From assembly GCF_004571135.1 (NCBI RefSeq), contig NZ_SPSB01000004.1, forward strand, positions 620,001 through 684,000: DNA of 64,000 bases, given 5' to 3'. The translations under genes were made by a program, and so were the position numbers. Below are positions 25,800 to 35,959 of the stretch, one piece after another; the stretch's first letter is position 1, and each line of letters opens with the position of its first letter. A model generated the notes under the pieces. That model did no database searches and was not told where the DNA came from. It saw only the letters and a program-made list of their open reading frames with translations. The DNA is from Algoriphagus kandeliae. GTDB taxonomy: Bacteria > Bacteroidota > Bacteroidia > Cytophagales > Cyclobacteriaceae.

Positions 25800-26885
25800 A
25801 TGACAAGGAATTTAGTATTCAATCTATTTTTGACTCTCTTATTTTTGAATTGTACTTCAAGAGAGATTTCTGACAATATTCTATATTTCTCAGAAAAAGA
25901 TCTTCCAACAGTTAAAAAACTTGAGGGAGAAAAGTATGAAATTCAAGAAATCGTAAATCCTCGCAGCGTGTTTTTAAAGGAGGACTTTATCATTGTTATA
26001 GAGCGGAAAAATGTCAGGGACAGTAAATTTCATTTGATAGACTTAAAAACCGGCGAATACCTTCGGTCAAAGGGAGTGGACGGTATGGGACCAGGCGAGG
26101 TCACTGTGATCACTCAAATTGAAGATACTGGAGAACCAGGAAAAGTTTGGGCATACGATCCAGAAATACGAAAATTTTCTAAATATAATATTAACGATTC
26201 CTCTAGATTAGCTGAGGAGGAATTTAAATCTCCCGAAACTTCTTTTTTCTTGACTACTATAGCTTGGACAAAGAATGAAACACTTTTTGGAAGCACTGTA
26301 GATGGTTGGTCTAAATACTTACATTTGACAAAAAAAGGAGACACCTTAGCCTTGTTAGGCAATTGGGCTGACATGATTAAGAATAAAGACTTGCCTAATG
26401 GATACTTGGCCGAAGAACTGGATGCAAATTTAATTAGTAATTTATTCCAAGGAATCATCAAAAGCAATTCATCTAAATCACACTTGGTTGAAGTAGGCAC
26501 TTTTGTAGATTATATTGATATTATTGATATAGAAGAAAAGAATATCCTTACCATCTATGGTCCATCTAAAGATATCCAAGACTTTACTATTGGCTATTCT
26601 ATGAGCTACCAAATGCCAGATTTTGGAACGAATTCTACGCTTCGATATTTGGATGTATATCCGGGTAAAAAATCATTTTTCGCTTTGTTTTCAGGAAAAT
26701 CTTTTCGTGAACTTAGTAACCCAGATAATCTAAATCGAATTTTTGAATTTGACTACAAAGGCAATATCCTAAACCACTATCAATTAGATTTTCCCATCTT
26801 AGGAATCGCAGTGGACGAAGAAAACAAAGTAATCTACGGAGTCACAGTTGACCGGGAACCCAATCTTGTTCGGTTTGATTACTAA
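25800..26885 (+). CDS. Cassette 3 six-bladed beta-propeller lipoprotein
   Basis: 361 residues. Lipobox LFLNC after MTRNLVFNLFLTLLF. The motif GEYLRSKGVDGMGPGEVTVI is the cassette 3 form of the GxGPGEY element. Late blades include FEFDYKGNILNHYQLDFPIL and a final AVDEENKVIYGVTV strand. AT-rich codon use. Same family as the propellers of cassettes 1, 2 and 4 by motif and length but diverged in sequence. Function unknown. Confidence 0.75.
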   Translation: MTRNLVFNLFLTLLFLNCTSREISDNILYFSEKDLPTVKKLEGEKYEIQEIVNPRSVFLKEDFIIVIERKNVRDSKFHLIDLKTGEYLRSKGVDGMGPGEVTVITQIEDTGEPGKVWAYDPEIRKFSKYNINDSSRLAEEEFKSPETSFFLTTIAWTKNETLFGSTVDGWSKYLHLTKKGDTLALLGNWADMIKNKDLPNGYLAEELDANLISNLFQGIIKSNSSKSHLVEVGTFVDYIDIIDIEEKNILTIYGPSKDIQDFTIGYSMSYQMPDFGTNSTLRYLDVYPGKKSFFALFSGKSFRELSNPDNLNRIFEFDYKGNILNHYQLDFPILGIAVDEENKVIYGVTVDREPNLVRFDY

Positions 26886-26998
26886 GACGTTCACCTGTTT
26901 TAGGATTAGGGGAAAGGAATTTTGCTTCCCTTCCTCTTTTTTGCTTATTTGCCTTTGACCTAACAGCCGCACTTTTTTTAAACCTAAGCTTCAACTCC

Positions 26999-28780
26999 AT
27001 GAGCAAACACCTCTACGAATCCGGCTTGATCGGCAACTGTGCCTATATCGCCCATATCGAAAAAGACAGTAATATCTCTTGGCTCTGCATGCCTAGATTC
27101 GATTCAGACTTTATTTTTGGCGGGATGCTAGACCGAGAGAAGGGAGGCAAATTCACGATTCTTCCCGATTCCGGAGAGTTCACTTCCAGCCAATCCTATG
27201 TAGAAAACACGAATATTCTGGAAACGGTCATTTCCAATGGTTCCTACAGCTATAAGGTCACGGATTTTGCCCCGCGGTTCAAAAACTACGATCGCTACTA
27301 CAAGCCTTTGATGCTAATCCGTAAAGTAGAGCCTCTTTCCGGAAGTCCAAAGATCAAAATCACTTGTCAGCCGGTCACCAATAAGGGTCAGTTAGCACTT
27401 ACCCCAAGTCAAGGTAGTAATCACATTCGCTACATGGGGATAGAGCAGGAATTGCGCCTGACTACCAATGCACCCTTGGCATATATCTGCGAGGGAAAGC
27501 CTTTTGTACTGCAGCGACCGGTGTATTTGGTACTAACTTATGGTAGGCCTTTGGAAGCTCCTATCGAGACAACCTCGGAACGCTTTTTACAATCGACGAC
27601 GGACTATTGGCGATCATGGGTCAAGTCTACCAGCATTCCTAACTTTTCTCAACGACTTGTTTTGCGCTCGGCCCTTATTCTGAAAATCCACCAATTTGAA
27701 GATACAGGAGCCATCATCGCAGCCTCCACCACTTCCCTTCCTGAGTCTCCGGGCAGTACCCGAAATTGGGACTACCGCTACTGCTGGATCAGGGATACCT
27801 ACTACACGCTGACCTGTTTCAATAGTCTGGGTCACTTTGAAGAGTTGGAGAAGTATTTCGACTTTATCCAAAACCTACCCACCGGGCCGGATGGACGCTA
27901 TCAGCCACTTTATTCCATCACGGGAGATTGGCTTTTGACGGAGGAGATATCCGATTTAGACGGATACTTGGGAAATAAGCCTGTTCGATTTGGCAATCAG
28001 GCCTACACCCATATTCAAAATGACTTGTATGGTCAGGTCTTGGTTTCACTTTTGCCTTTGTACTCTGATCAGCGTTTCACGGAGTCCGAGCGGAGTCATT
28101 CTGAGCCTTTGATCATGAATTTGCTGGATAAAATTGAGGCTACGATGAACGAAAAAGATGCGGGTTTGTGGGAGTTTCGAAATCTCGCGCAGGAGCATTG
28201 CTATACTTTCCTTTTTCATTGGGCGGGTGCCAATGCGGCCGCAAAAATCGGGATTCGGCTGAAGAATGAGGCCATGTACCAAAAGGCCATCTTGCTACGG
28301 GATGAAGCAGCTAAAAAAATCGAAGCCTGTTATCTCCCTGAGCGTAAAGCTTATTCCCAGGCTATCGGTTCCCAACATATGGATGCCTCCACGCTACAAT
28401 TGATTACCATGGGTTATTTTGGGGATGATTTGGAGCGGGCAAACAATCATTTGAAGGCTTTGGAAGAAGATCTGCTTGCGAAGGACTTTTTGTTTTATCG
28501 ATACAAACACATGGACGATTTCGGAGTGCCGGAGACTACCTTCTTGATTTGTGCTTTCTGGTATATCGAGGCTTTGGCTTGCGTGAACCGATTGGACGAG
28601 GCAATTGAAGGCTTTGAAACCTTGGTCAAATACTGCAATCACCTGAATCTATTCTCTGAGGACGTTGATCAGGCCACAGGCAGTCAATGGGGTAATTTTC
28701 CACAGGCCTACTCCCATGTAGGATTGATGAATGCTGCCTTCCGTATCGGTAAAAAACTGGACATCCCGAATTTCCTGTAG
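26999..28780 (+). CDS. GH15 glucoamylase/trehalase-like glycoside hydrolase
   Basis: 593 residues. An N-terminal beta-sandwich (ISWLCMPRFDSDFIFGGMLD) and an (alpha/alpha)6 barrel with GSTRNWDYRYCWIRD, typical of GH15. The expected acid Glu lies in AGLWEFRN and the base Glu in NLFSEDVDQATGSQWGNFPQ. No signal peptide, so cytoplasmic. Bacterial members of this type include trehalases and glucoamylases. Convergent with a trehalose-6-phosphate synthase/phosphatase gene, so trehalose turnover is likely, though a role on maltodextrins is not excluded. Confidence 0.88.
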   Translation: MSKHLYESGLIGNCAYIAHIEKDSNISWLCMPRFDSDFIFGGMLDREKGGKFTILPDSGEFTSSQSYVENTNILETVISNGSYSYKVTDFAPRFKNYDRYYKPLMLIRKVEPLSGSPKIKITCQPVTNKGQLALTPSQGSNHIRYMGIEQELRLTTNAPLAYICEGKPFVLQRPVYLVLTYGRPLEAPIETTSERFLQSTTDYWRSWVKSTSIPNFSQRLVLRSALILKIHQFEDTGAIIAASTTSLPESPGSTRNWDYRYCWIRDTYYTLTCFNSLGHFEELEKYFDFIQNLPTGPDGRYQPLYSITGDWLLTEEISDLDGYLGNKPVRFGNQAYTHIQNDLYGQVLVSLLPLYSDQRFTESERSHSEPLIMNLLDKIEATMNEKDAGLWEFRNLAQEHCYTFLFHWAGANAAAKIGIRLKNEAMYQKAILLRDEAAKKIEACYLPERKAYSQAIGSQHMDASTLQLITMGYFGDDLERANNHLKALEEDLLAKDFLFYRYKHMDDFGVPETTFLICAFWYIEALACVNRLDEAIEGFETLVKYCNHLNLFSEDVDQATGSQWGNFPQAYSHVGLMNAAFRIGKKLDIPNFL

Positions 28781-28829
28781 AGGCATAAGGCTCCAAGCCA
28801 CGGTAAAGGTATTTCTCCCGCAAAGCAAA

Positions 28830-28895
28830 GAAGTGGCAAAGAATATCTCGCCACAGGCATATCTCACTGAGCGCAGCGATGTGTATCTTTGGAGG
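28830..28895. repeat. Interspersed repeat copy (CGCTGCGCTCAGTGAGATA family, inverted)
   Basis: In reverse complement this reads GATACACATCGCTGCGCTCA, then GTGAGATATGCCTGTGGCGA, matching two tandem copies at 43626-43848. It lies in the 128-bp space between two convergent genes. Confidence 0.65.
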
Positions 28896-28908
28896 CGAAG
28901 CCGACAAC

Positions 28909-31083
28909 CTATTGAATCAACTTCCCCAACAAATTCCTCACCTGTCTAAAGGACTTGATGTTGTAATTGGCTTGGGTATAGGCGTAGCCGACACGGATGG
29001 TATAAGCGTTTTTTGGCATGGCCTTGAAGGTATCCTCATCTGTCCAATCATCTCCTATCGCCAAAATAAAGTCAAATTCCTGCCCCTTCATTAAAGCTGT
29101 GGCTGCTCGGCCTTTGTTGATATCGGGACGCTTGATTTCAAGAACCATGTTTCCTTCCAATACCTGAAGATTATGACCTCTAGCCATGTATTTCAAATGA
29201 CTGAAAAGTTCACGCATACGAAGATCTCCTAAGCCGCTTTCTACTTTTCGATAATGCCAAACGAGGGAATGATGTTTTTCCTCGATAAAAGCACCCGGAG
29301 TTCGCAAGACGTAGTATTCCATCACATTTCGGATATCTTCTTTCCAGCTATCATCCACATCGGCATAGAGTTCCCATTCTGCCCGATTGGACTTACGCTT
29401 CACCCAAACGCCATGCTCGGCAATCATATCGATCTGGAAACCTTTGAACCATGTTCCCAAGGTATCCTTATCCCGTCCAGAGATCAAAACCACCTCCGCT
29501 TTTTGGCTCAACCCTTTGATGATGGCTTTCAATTCAGCATCCGGTTTGGCATCCTGAGGATTTGCAACAAAGCCTGTGAGTGTGCCATCGTAATCCAAAA
29601 ATAGAATTGGTCGCTCTGCTTTTTTGAAGGCCTTATCAATCTCATTGATGACTTTGGTATCCACGTCTTTGGAGGTGAGTTCGGCTTGCTTTTCCTTCAC
29701 ATGCTCGATGCGGTCCATAAATACCTTTACCCATTGGAAGATATCGTACTTTTTGACGGTGGACTGCAAGGATGTAATCCGGTCTTTCTGTTCGGCAGGT
29801 TTCATGGTCAAGGCCTGATAAATCGCATCCACAACCCCTTGTTGATCATTGGGATTTACGAGGATGGCATCCTGTAATTCCTTGGAAGCACCGGCCATTT
29901 CCGAAAGGATCAATACCCCATTCTGATTGGTCCGACTCGCCACATATTCCTTACATACCAGATTCATCCCATCCCGAAGTGGAGTCACCAAGGCAATGTC
30001 AGCCAAATTGTAGAAAGCACTAAGTTCCTCGAAAGGAAAACTTCGATAGAAATAGTGCACAGGCACCCAATTAAGGGTGGAATAATCCGAATTAATTCTT
30101 CCGACAAGCAGGTCAATTTCTTCCTTAAGCTCTTTGTAGGATTGTACCTTATCCCGACTAGGTACCACTATCATGATCATGGAAACCTTACCATGTAGTT
30201 CTTTGTGCTCGGCCAGCAACTGGTTAAAAGCATGAAGGCGCTGCGGTATTCCTTTGGAATAATCGAGGCGGTCGATGGTGAGAATCAGTTTCTGATCCAG
30301 AATCTGATTTCTGAATTCCCTTACGATATTCTGGGTCTTCTTACTTTTCGCCTGTTTGGCAAATTTGTCATAGTCAATTCCCATCGGAAAAGAATCCACA
30401 TTGATTATGCGATTCTCAGCCTGTATATAGCCACTTTCACTGGATAGGCCTGTAATTCGTCCTACAGCACTGAGGAAGTGGCGCATATCATCGTAAGTAT
30501 GGAAACCGATCAAATCCGCACCACAAACTCCCTCTAGCAATTGCTTTCTCCAAGGGATCATTCGGATTATTTCATAAGAAGGAAATGGGATATGCTGGAA
30601 AAAGGCAATGGTAGCATCTGGCAACACTTCCCGAAGCATCTGGGGAAGTAAAAGCAATTGATAATCATGAACCCAAATGGTATCATCAGGATCAGCTTTT
30701 TTCAAGATGGCATCACAAAACTTTTGATTTACCCGCACATAAGCTTCCCAATGCTCCGGATTATAGACCATGTATTGGGTGAAGTAGTGGAAGGCAGGCC
30801 AAAGTGTCTCATTGCTAAAGCCTTCATAAAACTGCTCCACATCTTCCTTGGAGAGGAAAACCGGGGCCATTTTGAGGTCGTGGAGTTCCAGGATGATTTC
30901 CGCTCGCTGCTCAGGATCTTCGACGGTATTTCCAGGCCAACCGATCCAAATATTTTCTCCGGATTTATAGATGGAACCCAGTCCGGTAGCCAATCCTCCG
31001 GCTGATGGTTTGAACTCAAAGCGTCCGTTGCGATGACGAAGAGAAATAGGAAGTCGGTTGGATACAATAATGGTTTTTGCCAT
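28909..31083 (-). CDS. Bifunctional trehalose-6-phosphate synthase / trehalose-phosphatase
   Basis: 724 residues, a fusion of OtsA (GT20) and OtsB (HAD phosphatase). Residues 1-465: IIVSNRLPISL, SAGGLATGLGSIY, WVHDYQLLLLPQML and RDGMNLVCKEYVA, all GT20 motifs for UDP/ADP-glucose and glucose-6-phosphate. Residues about 490-724: FLDYDGTLTGF (HAD motif I), VVLISGRDKDTL, and AIGDDWTDEDTF (metal-binding Asp). It makes free trehalose, a compatible solute. Convergent with the GH15 gene. Confidence 0.95.
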   Translation of the reverse strand: MAKTIIVSNRLPISLRHRNGRFEFKPSAGGLATGLGSIYKSGENIWIGWPGNTVEDPEQRAEIILELHDLKMAPVFLSKEDVEQFYEGFSNETLWPAFHYFTQYMVYNPEHWEAYVRVNQKFCDAILKKADPDDTIWVHDYQLLLLPQMLREVLPDATIAFFQHIPFPSYEIIRMIPWRKQLLEGVCGADLIGFHTYDDMRHFLSAVGRITGLSSESGYIQAENRIINVDSFPMGIDYDKFAKQAKSKKTQNIVREFRNQILDQKLILTIDRLDYSKGIPQRLHAFNQLLAEHKELHGKVSMIMIVVPSRDKVQSYKELKEEIDLLVGRINSDYSTLNWVPVHYFYRSFPFEELSAFYNLADIALVTPLRDGMNLVCKEYVASRTNQNGVLILSEMAGASKELQDAILVNPNDQQGVVDAIYQALTMKPAEQKDRITSLQSTVKKYDIFQWVKVFMDRIEHVKEKQAELTSKDVDTKVINEIDKAFKKAERPILFLDYDGTLTGFVANPQDAKPDAELKAIIKGLSQKAEVVLISGRDKDTLGTWFKGFQIDMIAEHGVWVKRKSNRAEWELYADVDDSWKEDIRNVMEYYVLRTPGAFIEEKHHSLVWHYRKVESGLGDLRMRELFSHLKYMARGHNLQVLEGNMVLEIKRPDINKGRAATALMKGQEFDFILAIGDDWTDEDTFKAMPKNAYTIRVGYAYTQANYNIKSFRQVRNLLGKLIQ

Positions 31084-31266
31084 GATAGGTTTTAGATTAA
31101 AAACATGAAAAGGGAATGCTCCCTCTACAAAAAGGTGATATGCTTAAAGATAGGAAAAATGAGCGGAAATGGCAGAATGGTTAGGAAATTCACCCTACAT
31201 AAGTCATCATACATTCATTATTTTTGAATGATTATTCCTGTATCAACTCCCTAATTTACCTCATAG

Positions 31267-32712
31267 CTAATATTCTGCCGGATGCTGATAGAGTGCTGTT
31301 CGATTCCAAAAATTTTCTCGTAGACCATGTCGTCTTCTCAGGATGGGTAGGAGGTAAAATTGATTGTTTCGGAATTGCTGGAATTGATCATCCAGCGGTT
31401 TTTGTTTGGCGAGTTGAATTTCCAGCTGTTTTTCTCCAGAATAAGCGGGGTAGTCAAAGTCCCCCCAAAATTCTTTATTGTATCGCGGTTTACCGACGAT
31501 AAAAATCCATCCATTATAAAGATCAGGATGATGGGATATGGTCCGGTCGGGAATTGTACCTACGATGGGAGCATAATATTTTTCCGAAAGTTCCTCATTT
31601 GATAACACTTTCATATCAAACTGCATCGCATACAGCTCTGCAAACTCTTTGACCTCGCGTATTGTAGGGTTTTCCTCAGTTTCATATCCGAAGTCTGTAT
31701 ATCTTGAAGTATAATTTGCATAAGTAAAAAAATACTTTCCCTCCTGATCTCTCCTAAATTTGACAACTCCCTCTCTGCTTTTTTGTGAATAAGTTTGACC
31801 AACATTCATATTTACTCTTTTTTCAGATGGGAAATTTTGCAATAACTCCATCATATGAACCCCATAGTCTTCTTGGTCAATATAAAATACAGCCTCTTCA
31901 AGTAAACCATAATGACTGTAGCCCCATTGGTTTGCTTTATTTTTCACACCCCCATTCTTTGCTTTGATTGCTAACACATAAACTTCTCGATCACCTATTT
32001 TTCGGCCTCCAAGCAGTTCATAATCAAACCAATTTATTTTGAAGTCCCATAATCGATAGATTAGACTCGGAAAGATTAAATCCCCAACAGCACTTCTTGG
32101 TCTCCCAGTCATAGTTGTAAGGATACCATATTCTGACTTCTGAATTTGATCAAAAGCCATAAAATTATAAACATCTCCGCTAGTGCTTGGCTTATTGGAG
32201 TGCCTTTGCTGGTAGCCCTCAGAATGCAAGTATCCTTTAGCTCGAGCAAGTCCTTGAATACTGTCATTGACCCAAATCAATTCCCGATAAAACACCTCTA
32301 CTTCATGGGGTTTTCCATATTGAGTATTCTTCAGGTTTGCTTGCGCCCGTTCTATGATTTTTTTGGGATCAAAATCCAATACGATGGCTTGGTTCAACTC
32401 ATAATCACTAGGATCTAAAGTTATACTAATAGGCGAATCTTTAAGCTCAGCTACCACTAGTCTTAGGGATTCATAACCAATATGGGAAAAAACCACTTCC
32501 ATTTGATCCTGGGCATTTTCAGGAAGTTTAAAATTAAATTCACCGCCTAAGTTGCTCACTGTCCCTTTGGCAAGGTCAACGATGATAATATTTACAAAGG
32601 GAATAGGATCACCTGTGGATGAATCAGTTACCTGACCTTTAACCAAAGACTGTGACTTTGTTGATAGTGAAAAAAAACATAAGAAAATCCAAAGCAGATA
32701 TCTTAAATTCAT
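31267..32712 (-). CDS. Exported carboxypeptidase-regulatory-domain protein
   Basis: 481 residues. Signal peptide MNLRYLLWIFLCFFSLSTKS, then a CarboxypepD_reg-like domain at about residues 22-105 (VKGQVTDSSTGDPIPFVNII, then GGEFNFKLPE). The remaining 370 residues resemble the non-barrel part of DUF5686-like proteins (FDPKKIIERAQANLKN), but the C-terminal outer-membrane barrel of that family is not evident. A 53-residue secreted peptide gene ends 1 bp upstream. The function is unknown. Confidence 0.75.
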   Translation of the reverse strand: MNLRYLLWIFLCFFSLSTKSQSLVKGQVTDSSTGDPIPFVNIIIVDLAKGTVSNLGGEFNFKLPENAQDQMEVVFSHIGYESLRLVVAELKDSPISITLDPSDYELNQAIVLDFDPKKIIERAQANLKNTQYGKPHEVEVFYRELIWVNDSIQGLARAKGYLHSEGYQQRHSNKPSTSGDVYNFMAFDQIQKSEYGILTTMTGRPRSAVGDLIFPSLIYRLWDFKINWFDYELLGGRKIGDREVYVLAIKAKNGGVKNKANQWGYSHYGLLEEAVFYIDQEDYGVHMMELLQNFPSEKRVNMNVGQTYSQKSREGVVKFRRDQEGKYFFTYANYTSRYTDFGYETEENPTIREVKEFAELYAMQFDMKVLSNEELSEKYYAPIVGTIPDRTISHHPDLYNGWIFIVGKPRYNKEFWGDFDYPAYSGEKQLEIQLAKQKPLDDQFQQFRNNQFYLLPILRRRHGLRENFWNRTALYQHPAEY

Positions 32713-32713
32713 A

Positions 32714-32875
32714 TTAGTTGATTCGCATTAGATAAAACCCTTGTTTTTCATTTTTTTCATCAAAGTATCCATCAGCTAAATAGGCGCCTTCCACTTGTGC
32801 ATTCGAGTTGCTAATTGGAGCAAGAGCAAACCCAAAAAAGCAAAATAGTAGAATTGGAATTTTCTTTTTCACCAT
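32714..32875 (-). CDS. Small secreted peptide upstream of the regulatory-domain protein
   Basis: 53 residues. The N-terminus MVKKKIPILLFCFFGFALAP followed by ISNSNAQ is a convincing signal peptide; the mature part is only about 26 residues (VEGAYLADGYFDEKNEKQGF and a short tail) and has no Cys. The stop TAA lies 1 bp before the next ATG, so the two genes are translationally coupled. As in the cassette genes, a tiny exported peptide precedes a larger surface protein, though the two sets share no clear sequence. Confidence 0.65.
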   Translation of the reverse strand: MVKKKIPILLFCFFGFALAPISNSNAQVEGAYLADGYFDEKNEKQGFYLMRIN

Positions 32876-33065
32876 TTTTAAAGTTTAAGTGAAAGAATAT
32901 TCATTGATAAACTATGAAAAACGTCTTCACAAATCAAAAATAGAAAGAACGAAATCAAAATAAACTATCTATTAAATATTTACGGATTAGTTTATTTGAA
33001 ATAAACTGAATAACCCTGTAAATCAACTCCTTAAAAAGGATAATCAAATTTTTAATCAAAATAAA

Positions 33066-33090
33066 AAGCCTCCTGAAATTCTGGAGGCTT
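33066..33090 (-). terminator. Terminator of metK
   Basis: AAGCCTCC, 9-nt loop, GGAGGCTT, followed on the minus strand by TTTAT. It lies 6 bp past the metK stop. Confidence 0.85.
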
Positions 33091-33096
33091 GATTAG

Positions 33097-34350
33097 TTAC
33101 AGATTAAAAGCTGATTTGATTTTGTCTACATAATCCAGCTTTTCCCAAGTGAAGAGCTCCACATCCAAACTGATCTCATCACGGTAAGGTGAACAGAATC
33201 GCTTGGTAACGATTTGCGGTTCTCTACCCATGTGTCCATAAGCTGCAGTTTCCTCATAGATAGGATTTCGAAGCTTTAAGCGCTGCTCAATCGCATAAGG
33301 GCGCATATCGAATAATTTACCAATCTTGGTGGCGATCTCTCCATCTGTCATCCCAACTTTGGAAGTGCCGTAGGTATTGACATAGATTCCCATTGGAGCA
33401 GCTACTCCAATTGCATAGGAAACCTGTACCAGCATTTCATCTGCTACTCCGGCAGCTACCATATTTTTGGCAATATGTCTTGTGGCATAAGCAGCTGAGC
33501 GGTCCACTTTTGATGGATCTTTTCCAGAGAAAGCTCCTCCTCCGTGTGCCCCTTTTCCACCGTAAGTATCCACGATGATCTTTCGGCCGGTCAACCCAGT
33601 ATCTCCATGAGGACCACCGATCACGAATTTACCGGTAGGGTTGATGTGATATTTGATATCAGAAGTGAAAAGCTGTTGGATATCCGGCGTAAGTCCTGCT
33701 TTTACACGGGGGATCAAAATGGAAATCAAATCCGATTTGATTTTTGCCAACATGGCTTCCTCTGTATCAAAGTCATCATGCTGAGTAGAGATCACAATGG
33801 CGTCGATTCGCTGCGGCACATTATCATCACTATATTCGATGGTCACCTGAGCCTTGGAGTCAGGACGTAGGTAAGTAATATCCTTATTTTCCCTGCGAAG
33901 AGCGGCTAGTTCTCGCAAGATTCGATGGGAAAGATCCAATGCCAAAGGCATGTAATTTTCTGTCTCATTGGTGGCATAACCAAACATCATTCCTTGGTCA
34001 CCCGCACCTTGCTCTTCTGGGTTTTCTCGCTCTACCCCTTGGTTGATATCGGCAGACTGTTCATGAATCGCAGACAAAACTCCACAGGAATTGCCTTCAA
34101 ACATGTACTCACTTTTGGTATAGCCGATGCGGTTGATCACATCACGTGCAATCTTCTGCACATCGAGGTAAATATCCGATTTGACTTCACCTGCCAAAAT
34201 CACCTGTCCGGTGGTCACGAGCGTTTCGCAAGCCACTTTGGAACTTGGATCGAAAGCCAAAAAATTATCAATTAATGCGTCGGAAATTTGGTCAGCGATT
34301 TTGTCTGGATGACCTTCTGACACAGACTCTGAAGTAAATAAATAGGGCAT
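33097..34350 (-). CDS. metK: S-adenosylmethionine synthetase
   Basis: 417 residues. MetK makes SAM from methionine and ATP as a cytoplasmic tetramer. Signatures: [20 protein letters not shown] at the start, [36 protein letters not shown] and [20 protein letters not shown]. The gene stands alone with its own terminator; no SAM riboswitch was recognised in the 130 bp upstream. Confidence 0.97.
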   Translation of the reverse strand: MPYLFTSESVSEGHPDKIADQISDALIDNFLAFDPSSKVACETLVTTGQVILAGEVKSDIYLDVQKIARDVINRIGYTKSEYMFEGNSCGVLSAIHEQSADINQGVERENPEEQGAGDQGMMFGYATNETENYMPLALDLSHRILRELAALRRENKDITYLRPDSKAQVTIEYSDDNVPQRIDAIVISTQHDDFDTEEAMLAKIKSDLISILIPRVKAGLTPDIQQLFTSDIKYHINPTGKFVIGGPHGDTGLTGRKIIVDTYGGKGAHGGGAFSGKDPSKVDRSAAYATRHIAKNMVAAGVADEMLVQVSYAIGVAAPMGIYVNTYGTSKVGMTDGEIATKIGKLFDMRPYAIEQRLKLRNPIYEETAAYGHMGREPQIVTKRFCSPYRDEISLDVELFTWEKLDYVDKIKSAFNL

Positions 34351-34480
34351 AAATTAAATGATTGATGCATTCGTAGATGGAGCGCAAAAATACAGGAACT
34401 GAGGGAAATAAAAAACCGGAATTTGAACAGTAGAAAGAGAATCAGAAGCTTGGTATTAGCAAATTTCTCTCCTTTTACAA

Positions 34481-35740
34481 TTATTCAATAAAGCCAATAC
34501 TCACAGTATCAAAGCTTGCTTCATCGATCAATATAAATGCTCCATTGGATTTGTTTGTTTGATAAGAGTCAAAGTGAATAGGTTTACTCAACCTAAAATG
34601 GACCTTACCAATATCATTTAGATTCAATTTTTCAGTCTTTTCCTCACCGGAAAAATCTGCGAAAATCTTTGCTTCAATTTGGTCAACTTTTGCCAAAACA
34701 CGATTCACTCCATGCTGCAAAATATACTTTTGACCTACTTGTAATTCCTTGGAGTTTACCTGACAAATCGTAGCAGAAATCACCTTCTCACTTTTTGGCT
34801 CTTCGCCTACTTTCACAATCATATCACCACGGCTACAGTCTACTTCATCGGCCAAGGTAATAACCACGGATGAACCAAGAGCAGCCGCTTCCAATTCCTT
34901 TTCGAAAAAATGAATGCTTTTTATGGTAGATTCAGTACCGGATGGAAGAATTGCTACCCTATCTCCAACCTGCAATTTGTCCCCATACAACTTCCCCGAA
35001 AACCCTCTAAAATCATGATGAACCTCAGTTTTAGGGCGAATTACATATTGTACAGGAAATCGAGCTACCGTGCTCTCCTGCAAATCCCGGGGTTCCAAAA
35101 CCTCCAAATGATCCAATAAAGTATTTCCAAGGTACCAGGACATTTGCTCGGAATTTCGGGCAATATTTTCCCCAAGCAAAGCTGAAACAGGAATAAAGGA
35201 AATCTGATCCTCCTCGAAAGAACTTTTAGCAACTAACACATTAAAATCTTCTTTTATTTTCAGAAAAACATCTTCCTGATAATGCACCAAATCCATTTTA
35301 TTAATCGCAACTACTACATGTGACATTCGCAATAAGTTGGCAATGAAAAAGTGCCTATAGGTCTGCTCAACCACACCTTTCCTAGCATCAATTAGGATGA
35401 TAGCTACTTGGGAAGTAGAAGCTCCTGTCACCATATTTCGGGTATATTCCACATGACCTGGAGTATCAGCTACAATGAAGTTAGTCTTATCTGTATTGAA
35501 ATAAATGTGTGCTACGTCGATGGTAATCCCTTGCTCCCGCTCGGCCACCAAACCATCAGTAGCAAGGGAAAAATCAAGGTAGTCATAGCCTCTTTGTCTA
35601 CTACTCCGCTCGATTGCTTCAATTTTATCGGCAGTCAGGGAATTCGTATCATAGAGCAGACGCCCTATCAAGGTACTTTTACCATCATCCACAGAACCTG
35701 CGGTAGCGATTTTGATGAGTTTTCGGTTTTGTATGTCCAT
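34481..35740 (-). CDS. cysN: Sulfate adenylyltransferase subunit 1 (GTPase)
   Basis: 419 residues. EF-Tu-like GTPase that drives APS formation with CysD. G1 is GSVDDGKSTLIGRL (about residues 15-28), G3 is VADTPGHVEY, and G4 is AINKMDLV; LATDGLVAEREQGITIDVA is the switch region. There is no C-terminal CysC kinase fusion, in keeping with a direct APS reductase route. It follows cysD after a 250-bp gap with repeats. Confidence 0.96.
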   Translation of the reverse strand: MDIQNRKLIKIATAGSVDDGKSTLIGRLLYDTNSLTADKIEAIERSSRQRGYDYLDFSLATDGLVAEREQGITIDVAHIYFNTDKTNFIVADTPGHVEYTRNMVTGASTSQVAIILIDARKGVVEQTYRHFFIANLLRMSHVVVAINKMDLVHYQEDVFLKIKEDFNVLVAKSSFEEDQISFIPVSALLGENIARNSEQMSWYLGNTLLDHLEVLEPRDLQESTVARFPVQYVIRPKTEVHHDFRGFSGKLYGDKLQVGDRVAILPSGTESTIKSIHFFEKELEAAALGSSVVITLADEVDCSRGDMIVKVGEEPKSEKVISATICQVNSKELQVGQKYILQHGVNRVLAKVDQIEAKIFADFSGEEKTEKLNLNDIGKVHFRLSKPIHFDSYQTNKSNGAFILIDEASFDTVSIGFIE

Positions 35741-35959
35741 TTTTATTGAGTTTCCTAGGGTTAGCTTGATTCACCTTTATTTTTTTGCTTTAGCCGAAAT
35801 TCGATTAAAACCATAAAAAGATACGCTTCGAGAGATATTGAAAGATATTTTGCCATCGGAAAAAAGATAAGATTGGAATCTATCTTGCCGATTGATCGGC
35901 ATCTCTTTTTCTATCTGCGCAGCTATCTTTTTTATCAAAGAGTTCCAAGTCAAAAATAC

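Noticed and set aside
34351..34480. SAM riboswitch upstream of metK
   Set aside because: No recognisable SAM aptamer core or terminator alternative could be found by eye.
35820..35940. AGATA-rich stretch between cysN and cysD as another copy of the CGCTGCGCTCAGTGAGATA repeat
   Set aside because: Only short AGATAT-type similarity; the GC-rich core is missing, so the link is too weak to claim.
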